A stretch of 64,000 nt of DNA, taken from Marinicella gelatinilytica (GTDB taxonomy: Bacteria > Pseudomonadota > Gammaproteobacteria > Xanthomonadales > Marinicellaceae). Positions 41,588-49,155 of this stretch are shown here, piece after piece. The notes below the pieces were generated by a model. The model was given only the letters and a program-made list of their open reading frames with translations, searched no databases and was not told the origin of the DNA. Made by a program: the position numbers and the translations under genes. The DNA is taken from NCBI RefSeq assembly GCF_026410405.1, contig NZ_JAPMLN010000002.1, forward strand, positions 126,056-190,055. The letters are read 5' to 3'. The first letter of the stretch is position 1, and the number at the start of each line of letters is the position of its first letter.

Positions 41588-41673
41588 TACTTATTAGTTT
41601 CAGGGCCACAGAAACTGAATCAACTCCTACTTGAAAAAACATCTATCGCGGAACGAGGACAGCCATTAACCTT

Positions 41674-42348
41674 CTACAAAAAGTCTCTTTTTCTGAATTG
41701 CAGATAATAAGTTAGACCCAAACACAAAATTATAAAGCCCACTTCAGCTGCAATAATTGTTAACGCGGTACTGTTCCATACCGGCGATGCGGCCTCCATA
41801 TATTTTTGAATGTCCGTTATGCTTGACAGCCAGAACATAAATAGTGATAGACCAATATTGGTGATGGTCAGTACCACAATTGTCCAGGTCTGAGATTCAC
41901 TGACCAATCCAACAAACAGTAGCAAGAAAAAAACCGCCAACATTTCTAGCATTAAAATAATGCTATAAACAGCCAACCCATTCGGAATGGCTTCTTGAGT
42001 AAAGATTACCCACATCAAACCACTGACGATGATTACCCAAAAAGACACAAATACGGTCAGATTGGCCACAATCTTGGCGTGGGTGTATTGAAGAAAGGTT
42101 ATCGGCAAGCTCAGTATAAATGGTAAATTGTGATCACTTCTCTCTGTGGTTACGGTGGTAATTATCATTTGAGCGCCCGCAATAATAATCATTGACAATA
42201 TTATAGTAACCCCGCCATAAAAGGCACCGGAATGTTCCCAGGTGAGCAACCATAGGCCAATCAATCCCACCACTAAGTAAGCCAATAATGGATATTTATT
42301 GAATTGAATATCTTTTATGACCAGCGCTTTAATAATGGATGATTTCAT
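41674..42348 (-). CDS. ABC-2 type transporter permease
   Basis: A 224-residue membrane protein with six predicted helices (for example LAYLVVGLIGLWLLTW, VTIILSMIIIAGAQMII, WVIIVSGLMWVIF, ILMLEMLAVFFLLLFVGLV, TIGLSLFMFWLSSI-like, AEVGFIILCLGLTYYL) and a basic C-terminus. This is the usual layout for ABC2-type permeases paired with a YtrB/CcmA-like ATPase. Its ATG overlaps the ATPase stop (ATGA). The substrate is unknown; GntR/YtrA-controlled exporters of this type often respond to cell-envelope stress in other bacteria. Confidence 0.8.
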   Translation of the reverse strand: MKSSIIKALVIKDIQFNKYPLLAYLVVGLIGLWLLTWEHSGAFYGGVTIILSMIIIAGAQMIITTVTTERSDHNLPFILSLPITFLQYTHAKIVANLTVFVSFWVIIVSGLMWVIFTQEAIPNGLAVYSIILMLEMLAVFFLLLFVGLVSESQTWTIVVLTITNIGLSLFMFWLSSITDIQKYMEAASPVWNSTALTIIAAEVGFIILCLGLTYYLQFRKRDFL

Positions 42349-43244
42349 GAGGTTCTCCTTTGACGCTTGGTCTCCACTTCGGCGACGAAAATTTCTTCCA
42401 AACTCATGTATTCAACCTGTTGAATGTGACCGCCTCTATCCGTTAAATCGGCCAAAACCTGATCGTTACAATCATGGATAACTAAACTGAGGGTTTGGCC
42501 AATTTCGACCACTTCTTTGATATGAGTATTCATCGTTATGTTGTGTTTTCCGTCAACGGTCAGCCGCACCCGCCGCCATTTTTCTATAAAGGTTTCCTTG
42601 TCATCGCTGTTCACTATTTGACCGCGATCTATAAATGTGATGTGATCAGATAATTGCTCAACGTCCCGGGTGTTATGAGAAGAAAACAAAATACTTCGGC
42701 TGTCGTCCGCCAATACAGCCATGAGTTGATTATTGACTTCTTTTCTGGCGACCGGGTCTAAACCGGTGGTGGGTTCATCTAAAATAAGTAATCGTGGATG
42801 TCTGGCCAATATCAAAAGCAAGCCGGCTTTGACCCGCTGTCCATGTGACATGCCTTTCATTTTTTGGTTCGGAATCAAATCAAATTCAGTGAGTAATTTA
42901 TCGGCATATTGCTTGTCCCATTTTTCAGGAAATACTTTCCTAATAAATTCCATGTGCCAGTCTAATGTGGCATTTTTATATAATCGCATGTCTTCTGAAA
43001 CATAACCAATATCAGATTTGGCAAGAACCTGAAACGCTGGAATTCGATGACCTAACACAGTAACATCACCGCAATCTGCTGACACCAATCCCATCAGAAT
43101 ACTGATAAGGGTTGATTTTCCGGCACCATTGGGTCCAATGAGACCCATAATGCCACCTTGATCTAAATGCAAACTGATACTTTGCAAACTAAAATGTTCA
43201 TACTGACGACTCACGTCAATCATTTCAAAGGCCTTGTCATTCAT
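42345..43244 (-). CDS. ABC transporter ATP-binding protein
   Basis: A 299-residue ATPase. Walker A GLIGPNGAGKST (about 34-45), signature MSHGQRVKAGLLL, Walker B LLILDEPTTGLDP and the switch His in LFSSHNTRDVEQ are all present. After about residue 215 there is a C-terminal extension with a beta-rich part, as in YtrB-type exporters. Start MNDKAFEM (43244) is preferred over a GTG two codons earlier. It overlaps the GntR gene 3' end by 8 bp and the permease by 4 bp: a three-gene regulator-ATPase-permease operon. Confidence 0.88.
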   Translation of the reverse strand: MNDKAFEMIDVSRQYEHFSLQSISLHLDQGGIMGLIGPNGAGKSTLISILMGLVSADCGDVTVLGHRIPAFQVLAKSDIGYVSEDMRLYKNATLDWHMEFIRKVFPEKWDKQYADKLLTEFDLIPNQKMKGMSHGQRVKAGLLLILARHPRLLILDEPTTGLDPVARKEVNNQLMAVLADDSRSILFSSHNTRDVEQLSDHITFIDRGQIVNSDDKETFIEKWRRVRLTVDGKHNITMNTHIKEVVEIGQTLSLVIHDCNDQVLADLTDRGGHIQQVEYMSLEEIFVAEVETKRQRRTS

Positions 43245-43629
43245 TATCACTCTCTTTTTGTTCCGATAATTGTTGTAAGCGTTTTTTTAAATCGGTTACT
43301 GAAATCCCATAGTTGCCGGCATGAGATAACGCCTGCTTCAGATGTTTATCAATTTCATTGTGTATAATCAGATCGTTCAGATTCTCATTGTTTGCCACAA
43401 AAGAACCAATACCCTGCTGTGTTACCAACACCCCTTCCCGCTCCAATTCCTGATAAGCTCTTTTGACAGTTATCACACTGACGCTTGTTGCCACTGCCAA
43501 CTCTCTAATTGAGGGCACTTTTTCGCCTTGCGCCCAATCACCCTGCGCCACCAGCTGTTTAATCTGTTCCATGATTTGCAAATACATGGGCCTGCCATCT
43601 TTTTGTGATAAGGCAAATATTTTTTTCAT
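43237..43629 (-). CDS. GntR-family regulator, YtrA type
   Basis: A 130-residue regulator: winged HTH at residues 10-78 (PMYLQIMEQIKQLVAQGDW, KVPSIRELAVATSVSVITVKRAYQELEREG, VTQQGIGSFVA) and a short helical dimerisation tail (85-130). The small C-terminal domain is typical of the YtrA subgroup, which usually represses an adjacent ABC transporter operon. It is the first gene of that operon here. A 32-bp element overlapping its own promoter is repeated at the ankyrin-lipoprotein promoter 1.8 kb away, defining a small regulon. Confidence 0.88.
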   Translation of the reverse strand: MKKIFALSQKDGRPMYLQIMEQIKQLVAQGDWAQGEKVPSIRELAVATSVSVITVKRAYQELEREGVLVTQQGIGSFVANNENLNDLIIHNEIDKHLKQALSHAGNYGISVTDLKKRLQQLSEQKESDNE

Positions 43630-43637
43630 GGCTTAAT

Positions 43638-43688
43638 TGCTGTACATAATAGATATTCACAGTATAAGCAGTGGTCTCCATAAATCAA
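43638..43688 (-). promoter_or_regulatory. GntR promoter with putative operator
   Basis: Minus-strand TTGATT (43688-43683) and TATACT (43666-43661), 16 bp apart. The element at 43638-43669 (TGCTGTACATAAT, then TATTCACAGTATAAGC) matches 45439-45470 at 25 of 32 positions and covers the -10, as expected for repression by the encoded GntR protein. Confidence 0.65.
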
Positions 43689-43696
43689 GTCATCCT

Positions 43697-44761
43697 TCAT
43701 GACACCGATTGGTTCGTTTTTAATCCGAAGAAGGGCCTGATAAAGACCCATCGCCTTATCAGACATTCATACAAACCCAATGAACCGGCCAATGTCACAA
43801 CAACAACCACTAAAAATTTCAATCTAACATCAAAATTAAGCGGGAAAATAAAATAAGAAGCAGCATACAAAACAATCATATGAATAATGTAAACCGGATA
43901 GGCACTTTGACTTAAATAACGTAAAACCTGACTGGGGTAGTTTAGATGCTTGTAGGCAAAGGCCAGGATGGAGAATATCCACAGATTGGATTCAATGGAC
44001 ACCAGATAAGCAGCCATTTGACCTTGATTAATTCGATAGATAGACATGAACAGGGCCATGAGAAAAAACACCCATCGCCAGGTTAATAAATTGTCTAAGA
44101 TTGGTTTGCCGCAGAGAACAAAAACATAACCAAAGAAGAAAGCCATTAAACCAAGAAAGTAACCATGAGCAGTCATGGCATATAATTCAAAAGGTATTGG
44201 CTTTAATACCAGTGCTTCCATAGCAAAAATGATCAGAACAATACAAAATCCAAAAGGCATGCTGAACAGGCGCTTTAACCCTGAAACCAAACGTCCATTC
44301 GGGTATTTTTTAATCCACACAAAAAGTGGCAAAAATAGTAAAGTGTAGCTAAAAATATTCCCTAAAAACCATAAATGGGATACACCAGGACTGAAGCTAA
44401 GTTGCCAGGAATAATACGATTGTAAAATCAAAATATGCACCGGCACCACAAAAAGCGCACCAAAAACAAAAGGCAATAAAATTCTTCTTGAGCGCTCTTT
44501 AATCAACTCAACCCAGTTTCTTTTCTGAAGTGCAAAAAACACCCCCATACCGGAAACAAAAAACAGGATGGGAATGCGCCAAACATTGATTAACGACATG
44601 GGTGTCCACAGACCGGCCCAGGATTCTTTGTTAGTAATAAAACCAATCATCAGACCCCAGGACTGAAAGCCGATGGCCACGTGATAAACAATCAATAAGC
44701 CGATGGAAATGACTCGCAACCAATCAATATCATGCCTTCTGTAATTAGGATTTAAGTTCAT
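43697..44761 (-). CDS. Acyltransferase-3 family membrane protein
   Basis: A 354-residue protein with about ten transmembrane helices. The N-terminal RRHDIDWLRVISIGLLIVYHVA holds the conserved R/H pair of acyltransferase-3 proteins; WRIPILFFVSGMGVFFAL and RRILLPFVFGAL follow the family. Such proteins move acyl groups (acetyl, succinyl) across the membrane onto surface glycans; the OpgC/OafA-like architecture suits a polysaccharide target. It lies 3 bp downstream of the ankyrin lipoprotein gene on the same strand, so both are probably controlled by the GntR-type site at 45439. Confidence 0.82.
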   Translation of the reverse strand: MNLNPNYRRHDIDWLRVISIGLLIVYHVAIGFQSWGLMIGFITNKESWAGLWTPMSLINVWRIPILFFVSGMGVFFALQKRNWVELIKERSRRILLPFVFGALFVVPVHILILQSYYSWQLSFSPGVSHLWFLGNIFSYTLLFLPLFVWIKKYPNGRLVSGLKRLFSMPFGFCIVLIIFAMEALVLKPIPFELYAMTAHGYFLGLMAFFFGYVFVLCGKPILDNLLTWRWVFFLMALFMSIYRINQGQMAAYLVSIESNLWIFSILAFAYKHLNYPSQVLRYLSQSAYPVYIIHMIVLYAASYFIFPLNFDVRLKFLVVVVVTLAGSLGLYECLIRRWVFIRPFFGLKTNQSVS

Positions 44762-44764
44762 TGT

Positions 44765-45343
44765 TTACTTCAACAGAGCCGCAACTTGAGGTCTGGTCGC
44801 CTTGAGCTGGTCATAATCTAAGCGTAAGCCCATGGGTGCTAATGATTGACCCAGCATATCGTAAATCGGTTTCACCGCCTCAAATGGGCCAGCAACAGTA
44901 TCGTGAGCTGTACTGCCGCTGTTATTTAAAAGCGATTTATCCGCTCCCCTATTGAGAAGTAATTTAACGATGTCCGGGCGACAAAAAAACGCAGCGACAT
45001 GCAAAGCCGTTGATCCGTCATTATTTTTGAAATCGATGTTGGCACCGGCATCAAGTAATAATGTGACAATTTCCGGCTGATTAAATAAAGCAGCACTGAT
45101 TAATGGACTGGACCCCCCAAACGGGTCTTTCTGATTAATATGAGTGCCAGCCGAAATATGCTGCTTTATGGCATTAATATCCCCGGAAATAACAGCTGTG
45201 TGGATATCAATGACTGGCGGTTTTGGTTTTTTTGAAGAATGATCACTCACATCGTCTTGACCACAGCCAGAAATGATCAAAATCATGGAAAACATGACTA
45301 AAGCCAATATACTTTTCATTTTAATTATTTGTTCTTTATTCAT
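44765..45343 (-). CDS. Ankyrin-repeat lipoprotein
   Basis: A 192-residue protein with a lipoprotein signal (MKSILALVMFSMILIISGC; lipobox I-S-G-C) and two to three ankyrin repeats at about residues 62-150 (AVISGDINAIKQHISAG, GSSPLISAALFNQPEIVTLLL, GSTALHVAAFFCRPDIVKLLL). Ankyrin proteins mediate protein binding; in the periplasm they sometimes act as inhibitors or immunity factors. The start at 45343 has a GGAAGGG site; the internal Met just before the signal core has none. First gene of an operon with the acyltransferase. Confidence 0.82.
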   Translation of the reverse strand: MNKEQIIKMKSILALVMFSMILIISGCGQDDVSDHSSKKPKPPVIDIHTAVISGDINAIKQHISAGTHINQKDPFGGSSPLISAALFNQPEIVTLLLDAGANIDFKNNDGSTALHVAAFFCRPDIVKLLLNRGADKSLLNNSGSTAHDTVAGPFEAVKPIYDMLGQSLAPMGLRLDYDQLKATRPQVAALLK

Positions 45344-45438
45344 ATTCGTGCCCTTCCATCTATATGGGTTAATTGGAGTGGTATTGATGTAGCCTGATTT
45401 ATGGGTCATCAAAGTCCTCATCGGTTTTATTCTTTACA

Positions 45439-45489
45439 TGCTGTATATATTTGGTATGCACAGTATATACACAATCATTTTATTGTCAA
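45439..45489 (-). promoter_or_regulatory. Ankyrin-acyltransferase promoter with GntR-like operator
   Basis: Minus-strand consensus TTGACA (45489-45484) and TATACT (45467-45462), 16 bp apart. The -10 lies inside a 32-bp element (45439-45470: TGCTGTATATATT, TATGCACAGTATATAC) shared with the GntR promoter. The arms GTATAT/ATATAC make it partly palindromic. Confidence 0.65.
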
Positions 45490-45608
45490 GATAATTTCAT
45501 AAGTAAAAATTATTAATTAGTCATTACAAAGGCAGAGATACATAATTTATAACTGACGATTAACCGACTTTAGGCTATACTTTTTAGCAAATCATCACAT
45601 AACAACAC

Positions 45609-46085
45609 ATGACTAAATTACGCATTATTTTCTGTTTATTCGCTACACTTCTCACGGCACCATGGGTCCAGGCCGAGGTCTTTAAGTGGGTGGATGCCCA
45701 GGGCAATATACATTACAGCGATAAAAAGCCGGAGAATCAGCAGAGCGAGGAAATTAAAATAAAACCACATACGCCGGATTTATCGCAACTGAATAACTCC
45801 GGCAATCAAATCAAAACAGTAGCCGATGGCAGTGACAAACCCTATAAAAAGAAACAAAAAGTCACCATGTATTCGGCGAGCTGGTGTGGCTATTGCAAAA
45901 AAGCCCGCGCTTATTTTCAAGATAACAAAATACGCTACGTTGAATACGATATTGAAAAAAATCTTAAGGCAAAACAGCGTTACGAGCAATTAGGCGGAAC
46001 CGGTGTACCCTTACTGGTGGCCAAGAGAAAGCAGATGCAGGGTTTTAGTAAACCGCGATTTGAACGCTGGTATAATGACTTATAA
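45609..46085 (+). CDS. DUF4124-glutaredoxin fusion, exported
   Basis: A 158-residue protein with a signal peptide (MTKLRIIFCLFATLLTAPWVQA), a DUF4124 module (residues 23-50: EVFKWVDAQGNIHYSDKKP) and a C-terminal glutaredoxin-like domain (80-158) with the active site SASWCGYCKKA (C96, C99 approximately) and TGVPLLV. It should act in the periplasm as a thiol-disulfide protein. DUF4124 is common in gammaproteobacteria and of unknown role. It is followed 43 bp later by a small lipoprotein gene on the same strand. Confidence 0.85.
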   Translation: MTKLRIIFCLFATLLTAPWVQAEVFKWVDAQGNIHYSDKKPENQQSEEIKIKPHTPDLSQLNNSGNQIKTVADGSDKPYKKKQKVTMYSASWCGYCKKARAYFQDNKIRYVEYDIEKNLKAKQRYEQLGGTGVPLLVAKRKQMQGFSKPRFERWYNDL

Positions 46086-46128
46086 TGAAAGCTAAATTCT
46101 TTATACGCCACTTTTGAGGACAGAGAAA

Positions 46129-46344
46129 ATGCGCCAATTAATTGTCATATTGGTTTTAATTACGTGGCTTTACTCCTGTGGTGAAACACCTTCAGATTCA
46201 GAAATGAACAACGCCAGATCCGATAATAAAGAACATATGCTCAGCGACCAGGAGAAGATAATTCAAAAAGCCAAAGACCCGGAAAAATTAATTCATGAAG
46301 CCGATGAAAAACGACGTCAAGCGCTGGAAGACCAAGGCGGTTAA
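46129..46344 (+). CDS. Small lipoprotein, unrecognised
   Basis: A 71-residue protein: signal peptide MRQLIVILVLITWLYSC with lipobox L-Y-S-C, then a hydrophilic helical tail (DQEKIIQKAKDPEKLIHEAD). ATG at 46129 follows a GAGGA site, whereas an upstream TTG does not. A truncated copy of its C-terminal 44 codons lies at 41453-41587, so the gene has been duplicated once within 5 kb. No family recognised. Confidence 0.7.
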   Translation: MRQLIVILVLITWLYSCGETPSDSEMNNARSDNKEHMLSDQEKIIQKAKDPEKLIHEADEKRRQALEDQGG

Positions 46345-46512
46345 TTAGATTTTTTATTGAGCGTTTGTTTTATGAAAAAATCAAACCCCGACTTCTTTTT
46401 GATATGATAAATAAGTCCTGATAAGACATGTTTTTTCACTAAGAATGTTAAAAAGCTGTTATTTTATCTGTGGTCTTTTATAATCAATGGGTTTTAAATT
46501 TCATGTGTGCTT

Positions 46513-47838
46513 ATGGATGCCATTCCTTCTGTTGGATTTTCTGTGGAATCAATGTTGCGCGGCCTGTTGGGCTTGCTGACTTTGATTGTCATTGCTTATG
46601 CCTTTTCCAGTAATCGCAAAGCCATCAACTGGAAGGTGGTGGGCATTGGCTTAGGCATTCAGATGTTGCTGGCCATCGGGGTATTATTTGTGCCTTTTGT
46701 ACAGGCCATCTTTGAAGGCATCGGAAGTTTCTTTGTCCATATTATGGAGTTTACAAAAGCCGGGACGGCATTTTTATTCCGCTCTTTCGGAACCGGCGAG
46801 ATTGAATCACCGTTGATTAACTTTGCGGTGATGATATTACCCACCATTATTTTCTTTTCCGCCCTGACCTCAGTGCTATTCTATTTAGGGATTATTCAAA
46901 AAATTGTAAAAGGCCTGGCTTGGTTATTGACCAAAGCCCTGAAGATATCTGGCGCTGAAAGTTTATCAGTGGCCGGCAATATCTTCTTAGGTCAGACTGA
47001 ATCACCTTTAATGATTAAAAAATACCTGGAGAAAATGAACCGCTCTGAAATTCTTTTGGTGATGATTGGCGGCATGGCGACTGTCGCCGGCGGCGTCTTA
47101 GCGGCTTATGTGGGGTTTTTAGGTGGTGAAGATAAGGCCCAACAGATTTTTTACGCGAAGCATTTATTAGCGGCTTCAGTGATGGCGGCTCCAGGCGCGA
47201 TTGTGATTGCAAAAATGCTGTATCCACAAACGGAAGAAATTAACTCTAATGTCGAAATTTCCCATGAATCGGTGGGTTCTAATTTTATTGATGCCTTATC
47301 CAACGGTACCACGGAAGGCGTTAATTTAGCCATTAATGTAGGCGCCATGTTATTGGTGTTCTTTGCTTTTCTAGCCATGATGAACTTTGGTCTGGCTGCA
47401 ATTGGCGATTGGCTTTCAATTAATAGTTGGATTGCTGCTAATACCGCTTATGAAAACTTGTCCATGGAATTTTTATTGGGTTATCTGTTTTCACCCTTGA
47501 TGTGGCTGATTGGTGTCGCGGTTGAAGACATCACTTTATTGGGACAATTACTGGGGGTCAAACTTATCGCCTCTGAGTTTGTCGGCTATGAGCAACTGGC
47601 CCGTTTAAAAGACGCCACCACCGGGTTGACCTTAACCTATGACAAATCCATTCTAATGGCCACTTATATGCTTTGTGGGTTTGCTAACTTTGCGTCCATT
47701 GGCATTCAAGTGGGGGGTATAGGCTCTTTAGCACCCGGTCAGCGTAAAACCCTTTCAAGTTTTGGCATTAAAGCCCTGATTGGCGGCACCCTGGCTTCGT
47801 TACTATCGGCCACTATGGCAGGCATGTTGGTGGGCTAA
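46513..47838 (+). CDS. NupC-type concentrative nucleoside transporter
   Basis: A 441-residue CNT-family symporter for pyrimidine or purine nucleosides. It has about ten helices and re-entrant loops; recognisable are NIFLGQTESPLMIKKYL (nucleoside site, Q/T-E pair), GGMATVAGGVLAAYVGF, the N-V-A-S-like NLAINVGAMLLVFFAFL and LCGFANFASIGIQVGGIG at the second half site. It would feed the deoxynucleoside pathway at 10-17 kb although not adjacent to it. ATG at 46513 is used; an in-frame GTG two codons upstream is an alternative. Confidence 0.9.
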   Translation: MDAIPSVGFSVESMLRGLLGLLTLIVIAYAFSSNRKAINWKVVGIGLGIQMLLAIGVLFVPFVQAIFEGIGSFFVHIMEFTKAGTAFLFRSFGTGEIESPLINFAVMILPTIIFFSALTSVLFYLGIIQKIVKGLAWLLTKALKISGAESLSVAGNIFLGQTESPLMIKKYLEKMNRSEILLVMIGGMATVAGGVLAAYVGFLGGEDKAQQIFYAKHLLAASVMAAPGAIVIAKMLYPQTEEINSNVEISHESVGSNFIDALSNGTTEGVNLAINVGAMLLVFFAFLAMMNFGLAAIGDWLSINSWIAANTAYENLSMEFLLGYLFSPLMWLIGVAVEDITLLGQLLGVKLIASEFVGYEQLARLKDATTGLTLTYDKSILMATYMLCGFANFASIGIQVGGIGSLAPGQRKTLSSFGIKALIGGTLASLLSATMAGMLVG

Positions 47839-47921
47839 TCAAAAGCCGATCAAAGGAAAATAACTGAGACACTTGATTTTTTAGCTTTTCTGGTTTTTAA
47901 TGACATAAACCACTTGTGGAG

Positions 47922-48527
47922 ATGCTTATTAACCAGCTTAGCTTCGGGGCGCATCAAACCCTCAGAACTGATGCTTCGGGGATGCCACTTGAATGGCTGA
48001 ATGCCACGCAAGTTGCTAAATTAATGGCTTTAGACATGGTGCAATACGCTTACGGCACCATTGTTCATCATCTCCACGGCGGCATCAATGCCCGCACCGG
48101 CATCCAAAGCGAATTCAAAATCCCCGCCATCATTGGCACCAAAGGTTATAACAACCACCTGCATAAACAACTGGCTCATTATGTGCCACCGCTCAATAAC
48201 CAGACCTTATTCAAGCGCGACCAGAATATGTGTTTATATTGTGGTGACGTGTTTGCCAAATTTTTACTATCGCGCGATCATGTCACACCGCTTTCACAAG
48301 GTGGAAAAGATACCTGGCGGAATGTGGTAACGTCTTGCAAACGCTGCAACAATCACAAAGCTGATCGAACCCCTTTACAAGCCAATATGCGTCTCATCGC
48401 GATTCCATTTGCGCCCAACTATGCCGAATATATATTTTTACAGAATAAAAATATTATTGCCGATCAAATGGTTTACCTGATGAACCATTTTCCAAAAAAG
48501 TCGCCTTTTAGAAAATTTAAAGCCTAA
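47922..48527 (+). CDS. HNH endonuclease family protein
   Basis: A 201-residue protein with a C-terminal HNH domain: CLYCG, then LLSRDHVTPLSQGGKDTWRNVVTSCKRCNNHKADRTP in outline, giving paired CxxC zinc ligands and the DH...N...H catalytic residues (about 105-150). The N-terminal half (MPLEWLNATQVAKLMALDMVQYAYG) matches stand-alone chromosomal HNH proteins often found as single genes, not phage or intron nucleases. The biological role of this group is unknown. Start uncertain: ATG 47922 or GTG 47916; neither has a properly spaced ribosome site. Confidence 0.8.
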   Translation: MLINQLSFGAHQTLRTDASGMPLEWLNATQVAKLMALDMVQYAYGTIVHHLHGGINARTGIQSEFKIPAIIGTKGYNNHLHKQLAHYVPPLNNQTLFKRDQNMCLYCGDVFAKFLLSRDHVTPLSQGGKDTWRNVVTSCKRCNNHKADRTPLQANMRLIAIPFAPNYAEYIFLQNKNIIADQMVYLMNHFPKKSPFRKFKA

Positions 48528-49155
48528 GATTTTTAGGAATTTGGCAACCGCAAGGGGTGCGGCTACAAGATGACTTGATAAAATCAAATCGGTTAAAAGC
48601 ATCTACATTATCCAGCTTGGGAACGAGGAAAGAGCAGATAAAGTCCACTCTTGAGAAGGGGAGTCAGGGGTGTGTAAGCCATTGTTCAAGCGTTTGAACT
48701 GACACTAATCGGCAAAGTTTACAATCACAGATTCGACGATGAAAGACTGCCCATTAGAGATGTCATTGTCGGGCTCCGACCCGAGAATATCAGCGAACCA
48801 AGTAATGCCTGTCATTTTTAGAGATACTCGGGTCAAGCCAGAGTATGACACGTGTGCGGAGGCGGTAGCATTCCAAATTCAATGGCCATGAATGCACAAT
48901 TTGTGCGTGATTGGTCTTAAAGTTCAAGCCCAACGCAGAGATTATTTCGTGCGTCCTGCACTCAACCCTTCGGGCCGCACTCCGTGCGTTCAAAAGTGCC
49001 ATCCTGCACTTTTAGTCCCGCTCACACCTAATCTCCTTAGCCAATCTGAGCGTGAAGGTCAAGGCGGGCTTGGGCTTCAATGGCCATGAGCGCACAAGTT
49101 GTGCGTGATTGGTCTTGAAGTCGAAGTCCAACGCAGAAGTTCACGCTCAGATTGG
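48528..49155. repeat. Repeat-rich gap between HNH gene and regulator operon
   Basis: No credible gene in 628 bp. It has two family A palindromes (48769-48784, orientation reversed; 48824-48846 with one arm mismatch). It also has a direct repeat of about 62 bp: 48878-48939 and 49076-49138 both read TTCAATGGCCATGA, a GCACAA..TTGTGCGTGATTGG block, GGTCTT and CCAACGCAGA. A GGGAACGAGGA stretch near 48617 echoes the motif flanking the lipoprotein fragment at 41650. Confidence 0.6.

Noticed and set aside
47922-48527. HNH protein as homing endonuclease or intron-encoded
   Set aside because: No intron structure around it; the N-terminal half matches stand-alone chromosomal HNH proteins.
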